Shown one piece after another: positions 17,500 to 27,029 of a stretch of 64,000 nt of DNA. Within the stretch, counting starts at the first letter, position 1; the number at the start of each line of letters is the position of its first letter. A program made the position numbers and the translations under genes. The DNA is from Aromatoleum diolicum (GTDB lineage: Bacteria; Pseudomonadota; Gammaproteobacteria; Burkholderiales; Rhodocyclaceae). The stretch is from assembly GCF_012910955.1 (NCBI RefSeq), contig NZ_WTVQ01000026.1:1-64000 (forward strand), given 5' to 3'. The notes under the pieces are model-generated. The model ran no database searches and had not been told where the DNA came from. It saw nothing but the letters and a program-made list of their open reading frames with translations.

Positions 17500-17505
17500 T
17501 ATAAT
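17500..17505 (+). promoter_or_regulatory. -10 box of rnpB
   Basis: A perfect TATAAT ending 7 bp before the predicted 5' end of RNase P RNA. No good -35 hexamer is seen at 16-18 bp; a stable RNA gene could rely on an extended or activator-assisted promoter. Confidence 0.6.
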
Positions 17506-17512
17506 CGGTGGC

Positions 17513-17944
17513 GGGAAGTTCGCCAGGCAGTCGCTGCGTACCTCGTGTGCGTGGAGGAAAGTCCGGGCCCCGCAGAGCAGGATGCCGGCTAACGGCCGGG
17601 CGCCGCGAGGCGACGGAAAGTGCAACAGAGAGCAAACCGCCGATGGCTCGGACGTCGCTGCCGCAAGGTGGCAAAGTCCATATCGAAGAATGAGAGTTCT
17701 TCGATGGAGATCAGGTAAGGGTGAAATGGTGGGGTAAGAGCCCACCGCAGGACTGGCAACAGGACTGGCACGGTAAACCCCATCCGGGGCAAGGCCAAAT
17801 AGGGGAGCAATGGCGTGGCTCGCGCTGCTCCCGGGTAGGCTGCTAGAGCGCCGTGGTAACACGGCCCCCAGAGGAATGACTGCCCGGCGCTTGCGGCGTA
17901 AGCCGCAGTCGCTCGACAAAACCCGGCTTATCGGCGAACTTCCC
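17513..17944 (+). ncRNA. rnpB: RNase P RNA (bacterial class A)
   Basis: 432 nt. The universally conserved 5' segment GGAGGAAAGTCCGGGC, the CAACAGAGAGCAAACCGCCG region, GATCAGGTAAGGGTGAAA, GGTAAGAGCCCACCGC, AAGGCCAAATAGGGG and 3' AAAACCCGGCTTATCGG align in order with E. coli M1 RNA. The ends are set by the P1 helix: GGGAAGTTCGCC (17513-17524) pairs perfectly with GGCGAACTTCCC (17933-17944). It is the catalytic RNA that matures tRNA 5' ends. It lies between pyrC and the dcw cluster. Confidence 0.98.
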
Positions 17945-17986
17945 ATTCGCTAACTACCTCGCTTCGCCACTTCTCCACACGTTTTT

Positions 17987-18007
17987 CCCACTGCTCCCCA
18001 CAGTGGG
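17987..18007. other. Inverted repeat between rnpB and mraZ
   Basis: CCCACTG (17987-17993) and CAGTGGG (18001-18007) are 7-bp arms around a 7-base loop, 43 bp after the rnpB 3' end. T5 precedes the hairpin rather than following it, so it is not a standard intrinsic terminator. It might be a 3'-processing or transcription stop for rnpB precursor, or a protein site. Confidence 0.35.
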
Positions 18008-18139
18008 CGCCCGCGATCGTCACATCTCCTGAAGTTTCTCATGAAGTTGCGCTATCTGCCTTGATTTTTCAGGCTTTATCGCAGTGTCTTTGTGTTCCAT
18101 AAGTCATTGTGCTGCAACGGAAAAGTCCGTGGTTTCAGC

Positions 18140-18168
18140 TTGACCGTGATTTCCCTTTGCTCTAAAGT
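18140..18168 (+). promoter_or_regulatory. dcw/mra promoter
   Basis: TTGACC (18140-18145), 17 bp, TAAAGT (18163-18168): 5/6 and 4/6 matches to sigma-70 consensus at ideal spacing. It lies 75 bp upstream of the mraZ ATG. The first MraZ-type repeat overlaps the last two bases of the -10 box. Confidence 0.7.
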
Positions 18169-18201
18169 GGGGATCAGTGGCGAAAAGTGGGTTGAAGTGT
18201 C
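18167..18201 (+). promoter_or_regulatory. MraZ operator: four GTG repeats at 10-bp spacing
   Basis: GTGGG-GATCA, GTGGC-GAAAA, GTGGG-TTGAA, GTGTC begin at 18167, 18177, 18187 and 18197, exactly one helical turn apart. MraZ proteins in E. coli and Mycoplasma are known to bind such direct repeats and repress their own operon. The position over the -10 and start site fits autorepression by the MraZ encoded just downstream. Confidence 0.85.
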
Positions 18202-18242
18202 ATTTCTTTGGTAACTTCGACCGAGAAAATCCAGGGGGGTTA

Positions 18243-18686
18243 ATGTTCCAAGGAGCGGTTGCGCTCAGTCTTGATGCCAAGGGTCGCCTTGCGATTCCTG
18301 CGCGGCATCGTGACGCCCTCGTTCCCGACGGGGCGCCCTTGGTCGTTACCGCACATCCCCATCAGTGCCTGCTCGTCTATCCGAAGTCGGCATGGGATCC
18401 CATTCGCGAAAAAGTCTCGTCCTTGCCAGGACTCGATCAGCAGACGGCGGCACTGAAGCGGCTGTTCGTCGGCTATGCACAAGAGGAAGAGCTGGATGCG
18501 GCCGGGCGAGTGCTCATCGCGCCCTCGTCGCGTCAGTGGGCGGGCCTCGACAAGCAGGTCTGGCTGGTAGGGCAGGGAACGCATTTCGAGCTGTGGTCGG
18601 ATGCTGGCTGGCAAAAGCAGCAGGAAGCCATGCTGGCGTTGGCGAGCGCCGCGCTGCCTGCTGCGTTTGAGAGTCTGGCTCTGTGA
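18243..18686 (+). CDS. mraZ: MraZ, dcw-cluster transcriptional regulator
   Basis: 147 residues with two AbrB/SpoVT-type DNA-binding repeats. [26 protein letters not shown] begins the first, with the DxKGR motif; [17 protein letters not shown] carries the second DxxGR-like motif. A strong Shine-Dalgarno (aggggggt) five bases before the ATG at 18243 fixes this start; an in-frame GTG at 18177 lies inside the operator repeats and is rejected. It is the first gene of the dcw cluster and most likely an autorepressor acting through the four upstream repeats. Confidence 0.96.
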   Translation: MFQGAVALSLDAKGRLAIPARHRDALVPDGAPLVVTAHPHQCLLVYPKSAWDPIREKVSSLPGLDQQTAALKRLFVGYAQEEELDAAGRVLIAPSSRQWAGLDKQVWLVGQGTHFELWSDAGWQKQQEAMLALASAALPAAFESLAL

Positions 18687-19621
18687 GCGGCGCGCCGACG
18701 CATGTAACCGTGCTGCTCTCCGAGGCGGTCGAGGCGCTGGCAATCCGGCCCGACGGAGTTTATGTCGACGGCACCTTCGGTCGCGGTGGCCACAGCCGCG
18801 CGATTCTCTCGGCATTGGGCGCGGAAGGGCGTCTGATTGCGTTCGATCGCGATCCCCAGGCGATCGAGGCCGGGCGTTTGCTCGCAGATCCGCGCCTCAC
18901 GCTTGTGCACGCGCCGTTCAGCGCGCTGGCCGTGGAGTTGGAGCGCCTGGGCGTTGCGTGCGTCGATGGTGTGCTGCTCGATCTGGGCGTGTCTTCGCCA
19001 CAGCTCGACGAGCCGCTGCGGGGCATGAGTTTTCGTTTTGATGCGCCGCTCGACATGCGGATGGATACGAGCCGCGGGCAAACCGTGGCGGAATGGCTGG
19101 CAGAGGCATCTGTCGCGCAAATCACGGAGGTGCTCAGGGATTATGGGGAAGAACGGTTTGCTTATGCGATTGCAAAGGCGATTGCAGCTGCTCGGGCAGG
19201 GGGGGCTGTTGCAACCACTCGACAGCTTGCCGAGATCGTGGAAAAAGCGGTCCGGACACGCGAGCCGGGGCAGCACCCGGCGACGCGTAGTTTCCAGGCT
19301 CTACGGATTTTCATCAATCAAGAGCTCGAAGAGCTGTCGTTAGTCCTGCCGGCCGCGATGGCGCACCTGAAGCCGGGTGGGCGTCTGGTGGTCATCAGCT
19401 TTCATTCGCTCGAGGACCGTATCGTCAAGCGTTTCATGCGTGACGAGTCGAGACCGCCGCAGTTGCCGGCGCGTCTGCCCGTGCGCGCAGCCGATTTGCC
19501 GAAGCCGCGCCTGTCGCTGGTGGGCAAGGCCGCGCGCCCCGGTTCGGACGAGGTTGCGGCCAATCCCCGAGCACGCAGTGCAGTGATGCGCGTGGCCGAG
19601 CGTACGGAGGTCGCCGCGTGA
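18683..19621 (+). CDS. rsmH: RsmH (MraW), 16S rRNA (cytosine-1402-N4)-methyltransferase
   Basis: 312 residues starting with GTG that overlaps the mraZ stop (GTGA). [19 protein letters not shown], the SAM loop [33 protein letters not shown], the [10 protein letters not shown] segment and the C-terminal [16 protein letters not shown] are diagnostic. It modifies the same 16S nucleotide, C1402, as RsmI encoded at 15147-15977, so both enzymes for m4Cm1402 lie within 5 kb. A G7 tract occurs at 19199-19205. Confidence 0.98.
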   Translation: MSGAPTHVTVLLSEAVEALAIRPDGVYVDGTFGRGGHSRAILSALGAEGRLIAFDRDPQAIEAGRLLADPRLTLVHAPFSALAVELERLGVACVDGVLLDLGVSSPQLDEPLRGMSFRFDAPLDMRMDTSRGQTVAEWLAEASVAQITEVLRDYGEERFAYAIAKAIAAARAGGAVATTRQLAEIVEKAVRTREPGQHPATRSFQALRIFINQELEELSLVLPAAMAHLKPGGRLVVISFHSLEDRIVKRFMRDESRPPQLPARLPVRAADLPKPRLSLVGKAARPGSDEVAANPRARSAVMRVAERTEVAA

Positions 19622-19884
19622 TTCGTGCGGATGCCTTCCTCGTGGCCGTTGCCGTGGCGAGTGCGCTGGGTGTGGTCGCCTCGCAGCATCAGGCACGCAA
19701 GCTCTTTTCCGAGCTCGAGCGCGAGCAGACCCGTGCGCACGGGCTGGAGGTCGAGTGGGATCAGTTGCAGCTTGAGCAGAGTACTTGGGCTGCGCACGCA
19801 AGGGTCGAGAAGATCGCCCGCGAGAAGGTCGGCATGCGCCCGCCTGTGCCCGGGCAGGTGATCTCGCTGGAGGGGCTGAAGTGA
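19618..19884 (+). CDS. ftsL: FtsL, divisome bitopic membrane protein
   Basis: 88 residues: a very short cytoplasmic end, one transmembrane helix ([17 protein letters not shown]), then a coiled-coil ([29 protein letters not shown]) and the conserved [16 protein letters not shown] tail. FtsL forms the FtsQLB subcomplex that activates FtsWI. GTG start overlaps the rsmH stop by 4 bases. FtsB is not encoded in this window. Assignment rests on position plus topology and tail motif. Confidence 0.93.
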   Translation: MIRADAFLVAVAVASALGVVASQHQARKLFSELEREQTRAHGLEVEWDQLQLEQSTWAAHARVEKIAREKVGMRPPVPGQVISLEGLK

Positions 19885-21638
19885 AAAAGCAGCGCCCCGT
19901 GACCTTCAACCACAACCCCCTGCTCAAGAATGGTTTGCCGGCCTGGCGTCCGCGCGTGGTGATGTTGGGGCTGATGGCGTGCTCGCTCGCGCTGGTCGGA
20001 CGGGCAACCTATCTGCAGGGCGTTAACAACGAATTCCTGCAGGCCAAGGGTGAGTCCCGCTATGCGCGCGTGCTGGAGGTGCCGGCAACCCGCGGCCGTG
20101 TCACCGATCGTCATGGCGACATGCTGGCGGTGAGCACGCCGGTGCGTTCGATCTGGGCGATTCCAACGGACGTCAGCTTGTCGCCGGCCGATACCCGCAA
20201 GCTCGCGGGTCTGCTGGAAATGGATGTGCAGGAGCTGAACCGCCGCATCGCGGCCGGGCGCGATTTTGTCTATCTGAAACGCCAGGTGTCGCCCGAGATT
20301 GCGCAGCAGATCGCCGATCTGAAGCTTGCCGGCGTTCATCAACAGCAGGAATACCGCCGCTATTACCCCGGCGGCGAAGTGATGGCGCATGTCCTCGGCT
20401 TCACTGGCGTCGACGATAAGGGGCAGGAAGGGGTCGAACTCGCGTTCGAAGGTTCGCTGGCGGGCAAGCCGGGATCGCGACGGGTGATTCGCGATCGACG
20501 CGGTCAGATCGTCGAGGATGTGGAGTCGATCCGTCCGCCACGCGACGGGCAGGATCTGGCGCTGTCGGTCGACGCGAAGATCCAGTATCTTGCCTATTCG
20601 GCATTGCGTCAGGCGATGCAGACCCACAAGGCCAAGGCCGGTGCGGCCGTGGTGCTCGACGCGCGTACCGGCGAGGTGCTGGCGCTGGTCAACGCCCCGA
20701 CCTACAACCCGAACAATCGATCCAACCTCAGCGGTGCGCAACTCCGCAACCGCGTGCTCACCGACGTGTACGAGCCGGGTTCGATCATGAAACCCTTCGT
20801 GGTCGGCCTGGCGCTCGATCGCGGCAAGGTGCTGCCGACCACCGTCATCGATACGTCGCCCGGGCGGATGACGATTGGCAGGGCAACGATTTCCGATTCG
20901 CACCGCAATGGCGCTCTGACCGTTGCCCAGGTCATTCAGAAATCCTCCAACATCGGTACCGTGAAGGTGGCGATGCAGTTTTCCCCGGAGGAAATGTGGC
21001 GCCTCTACGACGACTTGGGCTTCGGCAAGCCACTCAATCTCGGTTTTCCCGGCGAGGCCGGTGGCCGGCTGCGCCCCGCGCGAACCTGGAAACCCATCGA
21101 GCAGGCAACGATGTCCTACGGTCACGGCGTTTCGGTGAGCCTGATCCAGATGGCGCACGCCTACCTGGCCTTCGCACGCAATGGCGAACTGCTGCCGCTG
21201 TCGCTGACCCGTCTTGATACCCCGCCCGTCAGTGGCAAGCGCATCTTCTCGCCCGAAACGGCGCGCGAAATGCGCGGCATGCTGGAACTGGCCACCGGCC
21301 CGGGTGGTACCGCGCCGCGCGCGCAGATCGCGGGCTATCGCGTGGCAGGCAAGACCGGGACCGCGATCAAGCTCGAAGGCGCGCACTACACCAACAAATA
21401 TGTTTCATCCTTTGTCGGCTTGGCCCCGGCTTCCGATCCGCGCCTTATCGTTGCCGTGATGATCGACGAACCTTCTGCAGGACAGTATTACGGCGGCGCA
21501 GTCGCCGCCCCTGTGTTTGCCCAGATTACCGAAGGCGCGCTGCGGGCGCTGGGCGTGGCGCCGGATGCGCCGCTCGTGCCGCTGCAACTTGCGCAGAAGC
21601 CGGGGCAGCCCGTTCCTCCCGTGCGGGAGAGCATGTGA
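19881..21638 (+). CDS. ftsI: FtsI (PBP3), septal peptidoglycan transpeptidase
   Basis: 585 residues from a GTG overlapping the ftsL stop. One N-terminal transmembrane helix follows a basic end; pedestal motif TRGRVTDRHGDMLAVSTPV. The transpeptidase domain has the three penicillin-binding motifs: SIMK with catalytic Ser301, SSN at 355-357, and KTGT at 491-494. It cross-links septal peptidoglycan as partner of FtsW (27026). An earlier in-frame start inside ftsL is rejected because the GTG at 19881 gives the expected short basic N-terminus. Confidence 0.98.
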   Translation: MKKQRPVTFNHNPLLKNGLPAWRPRVVMLGLMACSLALVGRATYLQGVNNEFLQAKGESRYARVLEVPATRGRVTDRHGDMLAVSTPVRSIWAIPTDVSLSPADTRKLAGLLEMDVQELNRRIAAGRDFVYLKRQVSPEIAQQIADLKLAGVHQQQEYRRYYPGGEVMAHVLGFTGVDDKGQEGVELAFEGSLAGKPGSRRVIRDRRGQIVEDVESIRPPRDGQDLALSVDAKIQYLAYSALRQAMQTHKAKAGAAVVLDARTGEVLALVNAPTYNPNNRSNLSGAQLRNRVLTDVYEPGSIMKPFVVGLALDRGKVLPTTVIDTSPGRMTIGRATISDSHRNGALTVAQVIQKSSNIGTVKVAMQFSPEEMWRLYDDLGFGKPLNLGFPGEAGGRLRPARTWKPIEQATMSYGHGVSVSLIQMAHAYLAFARNGELLPLSLTRLDTPPVSGKRIFSPETAREMRGMLELATGPGGTAPRAQIAGYRVAGKTGTAIKLEGAHYTNKYVSSFVGLAPASDPRLIVAVMIDEPSAGQYYGGAVAAPVFAQITEGALRALGVAPDAPLVPLQLAQKPGQPVPPVRESM

Positions 21639-23146
21639 GCGCCCAAATGGCTAGTTCCGTCATCGAGCGACTGCATGTCGCGGGGGTGCACCCGACAGGC
21701 ATCACCGCCGACTCGCGTCACGTCCAGCCCGGACATGCGTTTGCTGCGTGGCCGGGGTTTGCGACCGATGGCCGTCGATACATCGGCGCGGCGGTCGAGC
21801 GCGGCGCTGCCGCGGTGCTATGGGATGATCGTGACGGCTTCCGTGTGGAGGCCCTGCCGGTGCCCGCGATAGCGGTCGCGGATCTGCGCAGTCTTGGTGG
21901 TCATCTCGCACACCAGATCCACGGTTGCCCGTCGGAGAAATTATGGGTTGCGGGGGTGACCGGGACGAACGGCAAGACTACCGTGACGCAGTGGCTATCG
22001 CGCGCCCTCGAGTCGTTCGATGCGCGCTGCGGTGTGATCGGCACGCTCGGCAACGGCTTTCCGGGGCAGCTGGCGGACACCGTCAATACGACGCCGGATG
22101 CGCTCGAATTGCACCGCATTCTCGCCGGCTTCGTCGCGGAAGGCGGTCGTGCCGCAGCGATGGAGGTGTCTTCGATCGGCCTCGATCAGGAGCGGGTCAA
22201 TGGCGTCGCGTTCGATGTGGCGGTGTTTACCAATCTGACGCGCGACCACCTCGATTACCACGGCAGCATGGACGCCTATGCGGTCGCGAAAGCGCGCCTG
22301 TTCGATCTGCCGGGCATCCGTGCAGCGGTGATCAATTTCGACGACAGCTTCGGACTGAGCCAGGCCCGTCGTCTGGTGGCACAGGGCATGCCGGTAATCG
22401 GGTACACCCGTGTCGCAACAAACATGGGGGCGGTTCCCGGTGCGCGCGTGCTGCTGGCGGAGGATCTGCAGAGCTCGCCGTCAGGCTTGCGCTTTTCGCT
22501 CGCGTGGGATGGTGGTCACAGTGATTTGCAGGTGCGCATGGTCGCGCCGTTCAACGTTTCCAATCTGATGGCCGTAGCCGGTGCGCTGCTGACGCGCGGC
22601 TTGCCGCTGGACGACATCTTGCGCGTCATTGAACGGCTGACTCCGCCCGAGGGGCGGATGCAGCTGGTTGGTGGTGTGGGCGAGCCGCTCGTGGTCGTTG
22701 ATTACGCGCATTCGCCGGATGCGCTGGCCAAAGCGTTGGAATCGGTGCGGGGCACGGTCGCGACGCGCGGTGGCCGCCTGATCTGTGTTTTCGGATGCGG
22801 TGGCGACCGCGATGCGGGCAAACGCCCGATGATGGGCGATGTCGCGCGCCAGCTGGCCGACCGCGTAATCGTCACCAGTGATAATCCTCGCAGTGAAGAT
22901 CCGATGAAGATCATCGAAGCGATCGTGCAGGGCGCCGGGCCGCAGGCCGAGTGCGTCGTCGATCGCGCTCAGGCCATCCGTGTTGCGATCGGCGAGGCGG
23001 GCGCGGACGACGTGATCGTGCTTGCCGGCAAGGGGCATGAACCGTATCAGGAGGTGCTGGGCGTGCGCCTGCCGTTCTCCGATGTCGAGCAGGCCCGTAC
23101 GGCCCTGATGGAATGGAATCGAGCCAGGGGGGCGGGCGTATGCTGA
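21635..23146 (+). CDS. murE: MurE, UDP-MurNAc-L-Ala-D-Glu:meso-diaminopimelate ligase
   Basis: 503 residues, GTG start overlapping the ftsI stop. The ATP loop is GTNGKTT (110-116), and FTNLTRDHLDYHGSM, CVFGCGGDRDAGKRPMM and DNPRSEDP follow. The DNPR motif is the known determinant for meso-diaminopimelate as the added residue, consistent with Gram-negative peptidoglycan. It makes UDP-MurNAc-tripeptide. The end overlaps murF by 7 bases. Confidence 0.98.
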   Translation: MSAQMASSVIERLHVAGVHPTGITADSRHVQPGHAFAAWPGFATDGRRYIGAAVERGAAAVLWDDRDGFRVEALPVPAIAVADLRSLGGHLAHQIHGCPSEKLWVAGVTGTNGKTTVTQWLSRALESFDARCGVIGTLGNGFPGQLADTVNTTPDALELHRILAGFVAEGGRAAAMEVSSIGLDQERVNGVAFDVAVFTNLTRDHLDYHGSMDAYAVAKARLFDLPGIRAAVINFDDSFGLSQARRLVAQGMPVIGYTRVATNMGAVPGARVLLAEDLQSSPSGLRFSLAWDGGHSDLQVRMVAPFNVSNLMAVAGALLTRGLPLDDILRVIERLTPPEGRMQLVGGVGEPLVVVDYAHSPDALAKALESVRGTVATRGGRLICVFGCGGDRDAGKRPMMGDVARQLADRVIVTSDNPRSEDPMKIIEAIVQGAGPQAECVVDRAQAIRVAIGEAGADDVIVLAGKGHEPYQEVLGVRLPFSDVEQARTALMEWNRARGAGVC

Positions 23147-24540
23147 CACTGCAGGAAATCGCTCAGGCCTTGGGATGGCACATGACGTGCGTGGGGGAAT
23201 TCACCGCCGTTGGCACCGATAGCCGCCACATCCGTGCCGGCCAGCTGTTTGTCGCCCTGCGTGGCGACAATTTCGACGGCCATGAATTCGTAGCGCAGGC
23301 AGCGGCCGCGGGCGCTGCCGCGGCACTGGTGGATGTTGCCTGGGCCGGTGCCCATGGGGACGCGGCGCTGCCTTTGCTGGTAGTTCAGGACACCCGCCTG
23401 GCTTTGGGCAAGCTCGCGGCATACTGGCGTAGCCGTTTCTCCATCCCGCTGATCGGCGTTACGGGCAGCAACGGCAAGACCACCGTGAAGGAAATGTGCG
23501 CATCCATCATGCGTGCCCAGGCTCGGCGTGACGGCCACGGTGCGGACGTGGTGCTGGCGACCGTCGGCAACCTCAACAACGACATTGGCCTGCCGCTGAC
23601 CCTGCTCGAACTGCGAGACACGCACCGTGCCGCGATCATCGAGATGGGCATGAATCATCCTGGCGAGATTGCCAATCTCACGGATATCGCACGCCCGACC
23701 GTGGCCATTGTGACCAACGCGCAGCGCGCGCACCTGCAGGGCATGGGGTCGCTGGTCGAGATCGCCCAGGAAAAGGGCGCGATATATGCTGGTCTCGGTG
23801 ACAGTGGCGTTGCCATCATCAATGCCGACGATCCGCATGCGGGGTACTGGCGCGAACTCAATGCCGGGCGTCCGGCGCTGAGCTTCGGTGTCGATCAGCC
23901 CGCCGATGTGTCGGTGCGCTGCTCGCTGCACGGACTCGGTTCGCATCTTCAGCTTGCCGCTGCGGCTGGCGCGCTGGACTTCGACCTCCCCGTGCCCGGC
24001 GAGCACAACGCGCGCAACGCAGCCGGCGCCGCGGCAGCATGTCTGGCCGCGGGCGCGAGTCTGGCCGCAGTCGCCGAAGGGCTGTCCGGTTTCAGTGGCG
24101 CGGCAGGGCGTCTGCAGCGGCGGGCGGGCATCGGTGGCGCAGTGATCGTCGACGACACCTATAACGCCAACCCGGACTCGGTGCGCGCCGCGATCGACGT
24201 GCTGGCGGCAACTGCCGAACACACGATGCTGGTGTTGGGCGACATGGGAGAGGTCGGCGCGACCAGCGCCCAGCTGCACGACGAGATTGGTGGTTATGCT
24301 AAGAGCAAGGGGGTTGATGAGCTGTTTGCACTGGGCGAGATGAGCGCGGTGGCGGCACACAACTTCGGCGACGGTGGTCGGCATTTCGATTCAGTCGAGG
24401 CATTGGTTGCGGCAATTTCGCCGCGACTCGATGCCGGCACCGTGGTGCTCGTGAAAGGCTCGCGATTCATGCGGATGGAACGGGTGGCGAATGCCCTTGC
24501 GGCGGTGCACAATAGCGCCCCCTCTCAGGAGTCACACTAG
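23140..24540 (+). CDS. murF: MurF, UDP-MurNAc-tripeptide:D-Ala-D-Ala ligase
   Basis: 466 residues from the ATG at 23140, which overlaps the murE stop (ATGCTGA). Visible are DSRHIRAGQLFVALRGDNFDGH of the N-terminal domain, the ATP loop GVTGSNGKTTVKEM, the GNLNNDIGLPLTLL motif and EMGMNHPGEIANLT characteristic of MurF, then VIVDDTYNANPDSV. It adds D-Ala-D-Ala made by Ddl (30728) to give UDP-MurNAc-pentapeptide. Confidence 0.98.
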   Translation: MLTLQEIAQALGWHMTCVGEFTAVGTDSRHIRAGQLFVALRGDNFDGHEFVAQAAAAGAAAALVDVAWAGAHGDAALPLLVVQDTRLALGKLAAYWRSRFSIPLIGVTGSNGKTTVKEMCASIMRAQARRDGHGADVVLATVGNLNNDIGLPLTLLELRDTHRAAIIEMGMNHPGEIANLTDIARPTVAIVTNAQRAHLQGMGSLVEIAQEKGAIYAGLGDSGVAIINADDPHAGYWRELNAGRPALSFGVDQPADVSVRCSLHGLGSHLQLAAAAGALDFDLPVPGEHNARNAAGAAAACLAAGASLAAVAEGLSGFSGAAGRLQRRAGIGGAVIVDDTYNANPDSVRAAIDVLAATAEHTMLVLGDMGEVGATSAQLHDEIGGYAKSKGVDELFALGEMSAVAAHNFGDGGRHFDSVEALVAAISPRLDAGTVVLVKGSRFMRMERVANALAAVHNSAPSQESH

Positions 24541-24543
24541 TCC

Positions 24544-25632
24544 ATGCTGCTCGAACTCGCCCTTTGGCTGGGTCAGGATATCCGTACTTTCAATGTGTTC
24601 GGCTATATCACGCTGCGCACAGTTCTGGCGGCGCTGACCGCATTGCTGATCTCTTTCGTGTTCGGCCCTTCGCTGATTCGCTGGCTTGCCGCGAAGAAAA
24701 TCGGCCAGGCGGTGCGCGATGATGGTCCAAAGTCGCACCTCACCAAGGCAGGCACCCCGACCATGGGTGGTGCGCTGATCCTGATCGCGATCGCGGTGAC
24801 GACCCTGTTCTGGGGCGACCTGCGCAATCACTACGTCTGGGTGACGCTGCTCGTAACCCTCGGTTTCGGCGCAGTTGGCTGGGTGGATGACTGGCGCAAG
24901 GTGGTGCATCGCGATCCCAAGGGCTTGCCCAGCCGCTGGAAATACTTGTGGACTTCGCTGATTGCTCTGGTTGCGGCGATATTCCTTGGTGTGACCGCCA
25001 GCGATCCGGCGCAGACCGAACTGATCGTGCCCTTCTTCAAGGCGGTGTCGTATCCGCTGGGTGTCTTCGGCTTCATTGCTCTGTCGTACTTCGTGATCAA
25101 TGGCACCAGCCACGCGGTTAACCTGACCGATGGCCTGGATGGCCTGGCGATCATGCCTACCGTCATGGTTGCCGGTGCGCTCGCAATCTTCGCCTATGTC
25201 GCGGGGCATGCCGGTTTCTCGAAGTACCTTGGCGTGCCCTATATCGCGGGCGCCGGCGAACTCGCCGTGTTCTGTGGCGCACTGGCCGGCGCCGGACTCG
25301 GATTCCTGTGGTTCAACGCCTATCCGGCGGAAGTCTTCATGGGGGACGTGGGGGCGCTGGCGCTGGGTGCGGCGCTCGGAACCGTCGCCGTCGTGGTGCG
25401 TCAGGAAATCGTGCTGTTCATCATGGGCGGACTGTTCGTCGCCGAAACCCTGTCGGTGATGGTGCAGGTGCTGTACTTCAAGTACAGCGGCGGCAAGCGC
25501 ATCTTCCGCATGGCGCCGCTGCATCACCACTACGAACTGGGTGGATGGAAGGAAACCCAGGTCGTCGTCCGCTTCTGGATCATCACCATCATGCTGGTGC
25601 TGTTCGGCCTGTCGACGCTCAAACTCCGATGA
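24544..25632 (+). CDS. mraY: MraY, phospho-MurNAc-pentapeptide translocase
   Basis: 362-residue polytopic enzyme with about ten transmembrane helices. [28 protein letters not shown] with catalytic-site Asp residues, [17 protein letters not shown] and the HHHYE motif ([13 protein letters not shown]) are diagnostic. It transfers phospho-MurNAc-pentapeptide to undecaprenyl phosphate, forming lipid I on the cytoplasmic face. Starts 3 bp after murF and overlaps murD by 4 bases. Confidence 0.99.
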   Translation: MLLELALWLGQDIRTFNVFGYITLRTVLAALTALLISFVFGPSLIRWLAAKKIGQAVRDDGPKSHLTKAGTPTMGGALILIAIAVTTLFWGDLRNHYVWVTLLVTLGFGAVGWVDDWRKVVHRDPKGLPSRWKYLWTSLIALVAAIFLGVTASDPAQTELIVPFFKAVSYPLGVFGFIALSYFVINGTSHAVNLTDGLDGLAIMPTVMVAGALAIFAYVAGHAGFSKYLGVPYIAGAGELAVFCGALAGAGLGFLWFNAYPAEVFMGDVGALALGAALGTVAVVVRQEIVLFIMGGLFVAETLSVMVQVLYFKYSGGKRIFRMAPLHHHYELGGWKETQVVVRFWIITIMLVLFGLSTLKLR

Positions 25633-27029
25633 ATGCTCGACCCGACAACTTCGTGCTGGTGCTCGGGCTCGGTGAATCGGGCCTCGCGATGACGCAGTGG
25701 TGTGCGCGCCAGGGCGCGCGCGTGCGCGTCGCCGACAGCCGCGGTGAGCCGCCGGGGCTGACCCAGTTGAAGACCACGGTGCCTGCAGCCGAGATTGTGC
25801 TGGGCGATTTTTCCGACGACCTGCTGGATGGCATCGACCGCATCGCCCTCAGTCCGGGTATCGACTCGCGTGTGCCCCTGCTGGCCGAAGCGAGGCAGCG
25901 TGGCATTCAGGTCGCGGGCGAGATGACGCTGTTCGCCGAAGCACTCGAACGGCTGGGTGTTCGCGCACGCACGCGTCTGCTTGCCATCACCGGAACGAAC
26001 GGCAAGACCACGACCACTGCGCTGACGGCGGCACTGTGCCGGGCTGCCGGTCTCGATGCCGTGTCTGCCGGCAATATCAGCCCGGCCGCGCTGACGGTGC
26101 TGATGGAACGGCTCGACCGCGGCGAAGCGCTGCCTGAATGCTGGGTGCTGGAACTGTCGAGCTTCCAGCTCGAAACGACCGAAGGGCTGAACGTCGATGC
26201 CGCGACGGTGCTCAATATCACCGACGATCACCTCGACCGTCACGGCGACCTCTCCGCCTACGCCGCCGTGAAGGCGCGCATCTTTGCTGGTGATGGTGTG
26301 CAGGTGCTCAACCGCCAGGACGCGCGAGTGCAGGCGATGGCCGCGCCGGGGCGCCGCGTGGTGTCGTTCGGCACCGATGCGCCGGGGCTGCCGGACGATT
26401 ACGGGATCGCTGTCGATGCGGCGGGGGAAGCCTGGCTGGCATGCGGTAACGAGCATCTGCTGCGCGTCGGCGAACTGAACATCGCGGGCGCCCACAACGC
26501 GGCCAATGCGCTCGCTGCGCTGGCGCTGGGGCGGGCCATCGGCTTGCCCATGGCCGCGATGCTGGCCGGCTTGAAGGACTTCCGCGGCCTGCCGCACCGT
26601 GTCGAGCCGGTCGCCAGGCGCGGCGATGACGTGGTGTTCTACGATGATTCGAAAGGTACCAATGTTGGCGCAACGCTCGCTGCCCTCGAAGGTTTGGGCC
26701 GGCGGGTCATATTGATTGCCGGTGGCGACGGCAAGGGGCAGGATTTTTCGCCCCTGCGGGACGCCGTCGCACGCCATGCCCGTGCGGTCCTGCTGATTGG
26801 TCGCGATGCCGCCCTGATCGATGCGGCGCTCAGCGGCGCAGGCGTTCCGACGGAACGCGCCGCCGACCTCGATGTTGCCGTCGCTCGTGCCGCCGATTTC
26901 GCGCAGCCGGGCGATGCCGTGCTGCTGTCGCCGGCCTGTGCCAGCCTCGACATGTTTCGCAATTACGCCCACCGCGCCGAAGTGTTCATCGCTGCGGTGC
27001 GTCGTCTGCCGGGGGTGAGCGCGGCATGA
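25629..27029 (+). CDS. murD: MurD, UDP-MurNAc-L-alanine:D-glutamate ligase
   Basis: 466 residues, ATG overlapping the mraY stop (ATGA). N-terminal [19 protein letters not shown] loop [41 protein letters not shown] and [15 protein letters not shown] match MurD. It adds D-Glu, the second peptide residue. Longer in-frame reading upstream runs inside mraY and has no support. Confidence 0.98.
   Translation: MNARPDNFVLVLGLGESGLAMTQWCARQGARVRVADSRGEPPGLTQLKTTVPAAEIVLGDFSDDLLDGIDRIALSPGIDSRVPLLAEARQRGIQVAGEMTLFAEALERLGVRARTRLLAITGTNGKTTTTALTAALCRAAGLDAVSAGNISPAALTVLMERLDRGEALPECWVLELSSFQLETTEGLNVDAATVLNITDDHLDRHGDLSAYAAVKARIFAGDGVQVLNRQDARVQAMAAPGRRVVSFGTDAPGLPDDYGIAVDAAGEAWLACGNEHLLRVGELNIAGAHNAANALAALALGRAIGLPMAAMLAGLKDFRGLPHRVEPVARRGDDVVFYDDSKGTNVGATLAALEGLGRRVILIAGGDGKGQDFSPLRDAVARHARAVLLIGRDAALIDAALSGAGVPTERAADLDVAVARAADFAQPGDAVLLSPACASLDMFRNYAHRAEVFIAAVRRLPGVSAA

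Noticed and set aside
18177-18242. In-frame GTG start for mraZ at 18177
   Set aside because: The codon is part of the second MraZ operator repeat and the added residues do not match the family; the ATG at 18243 has a strong Shine-Dalgarno.
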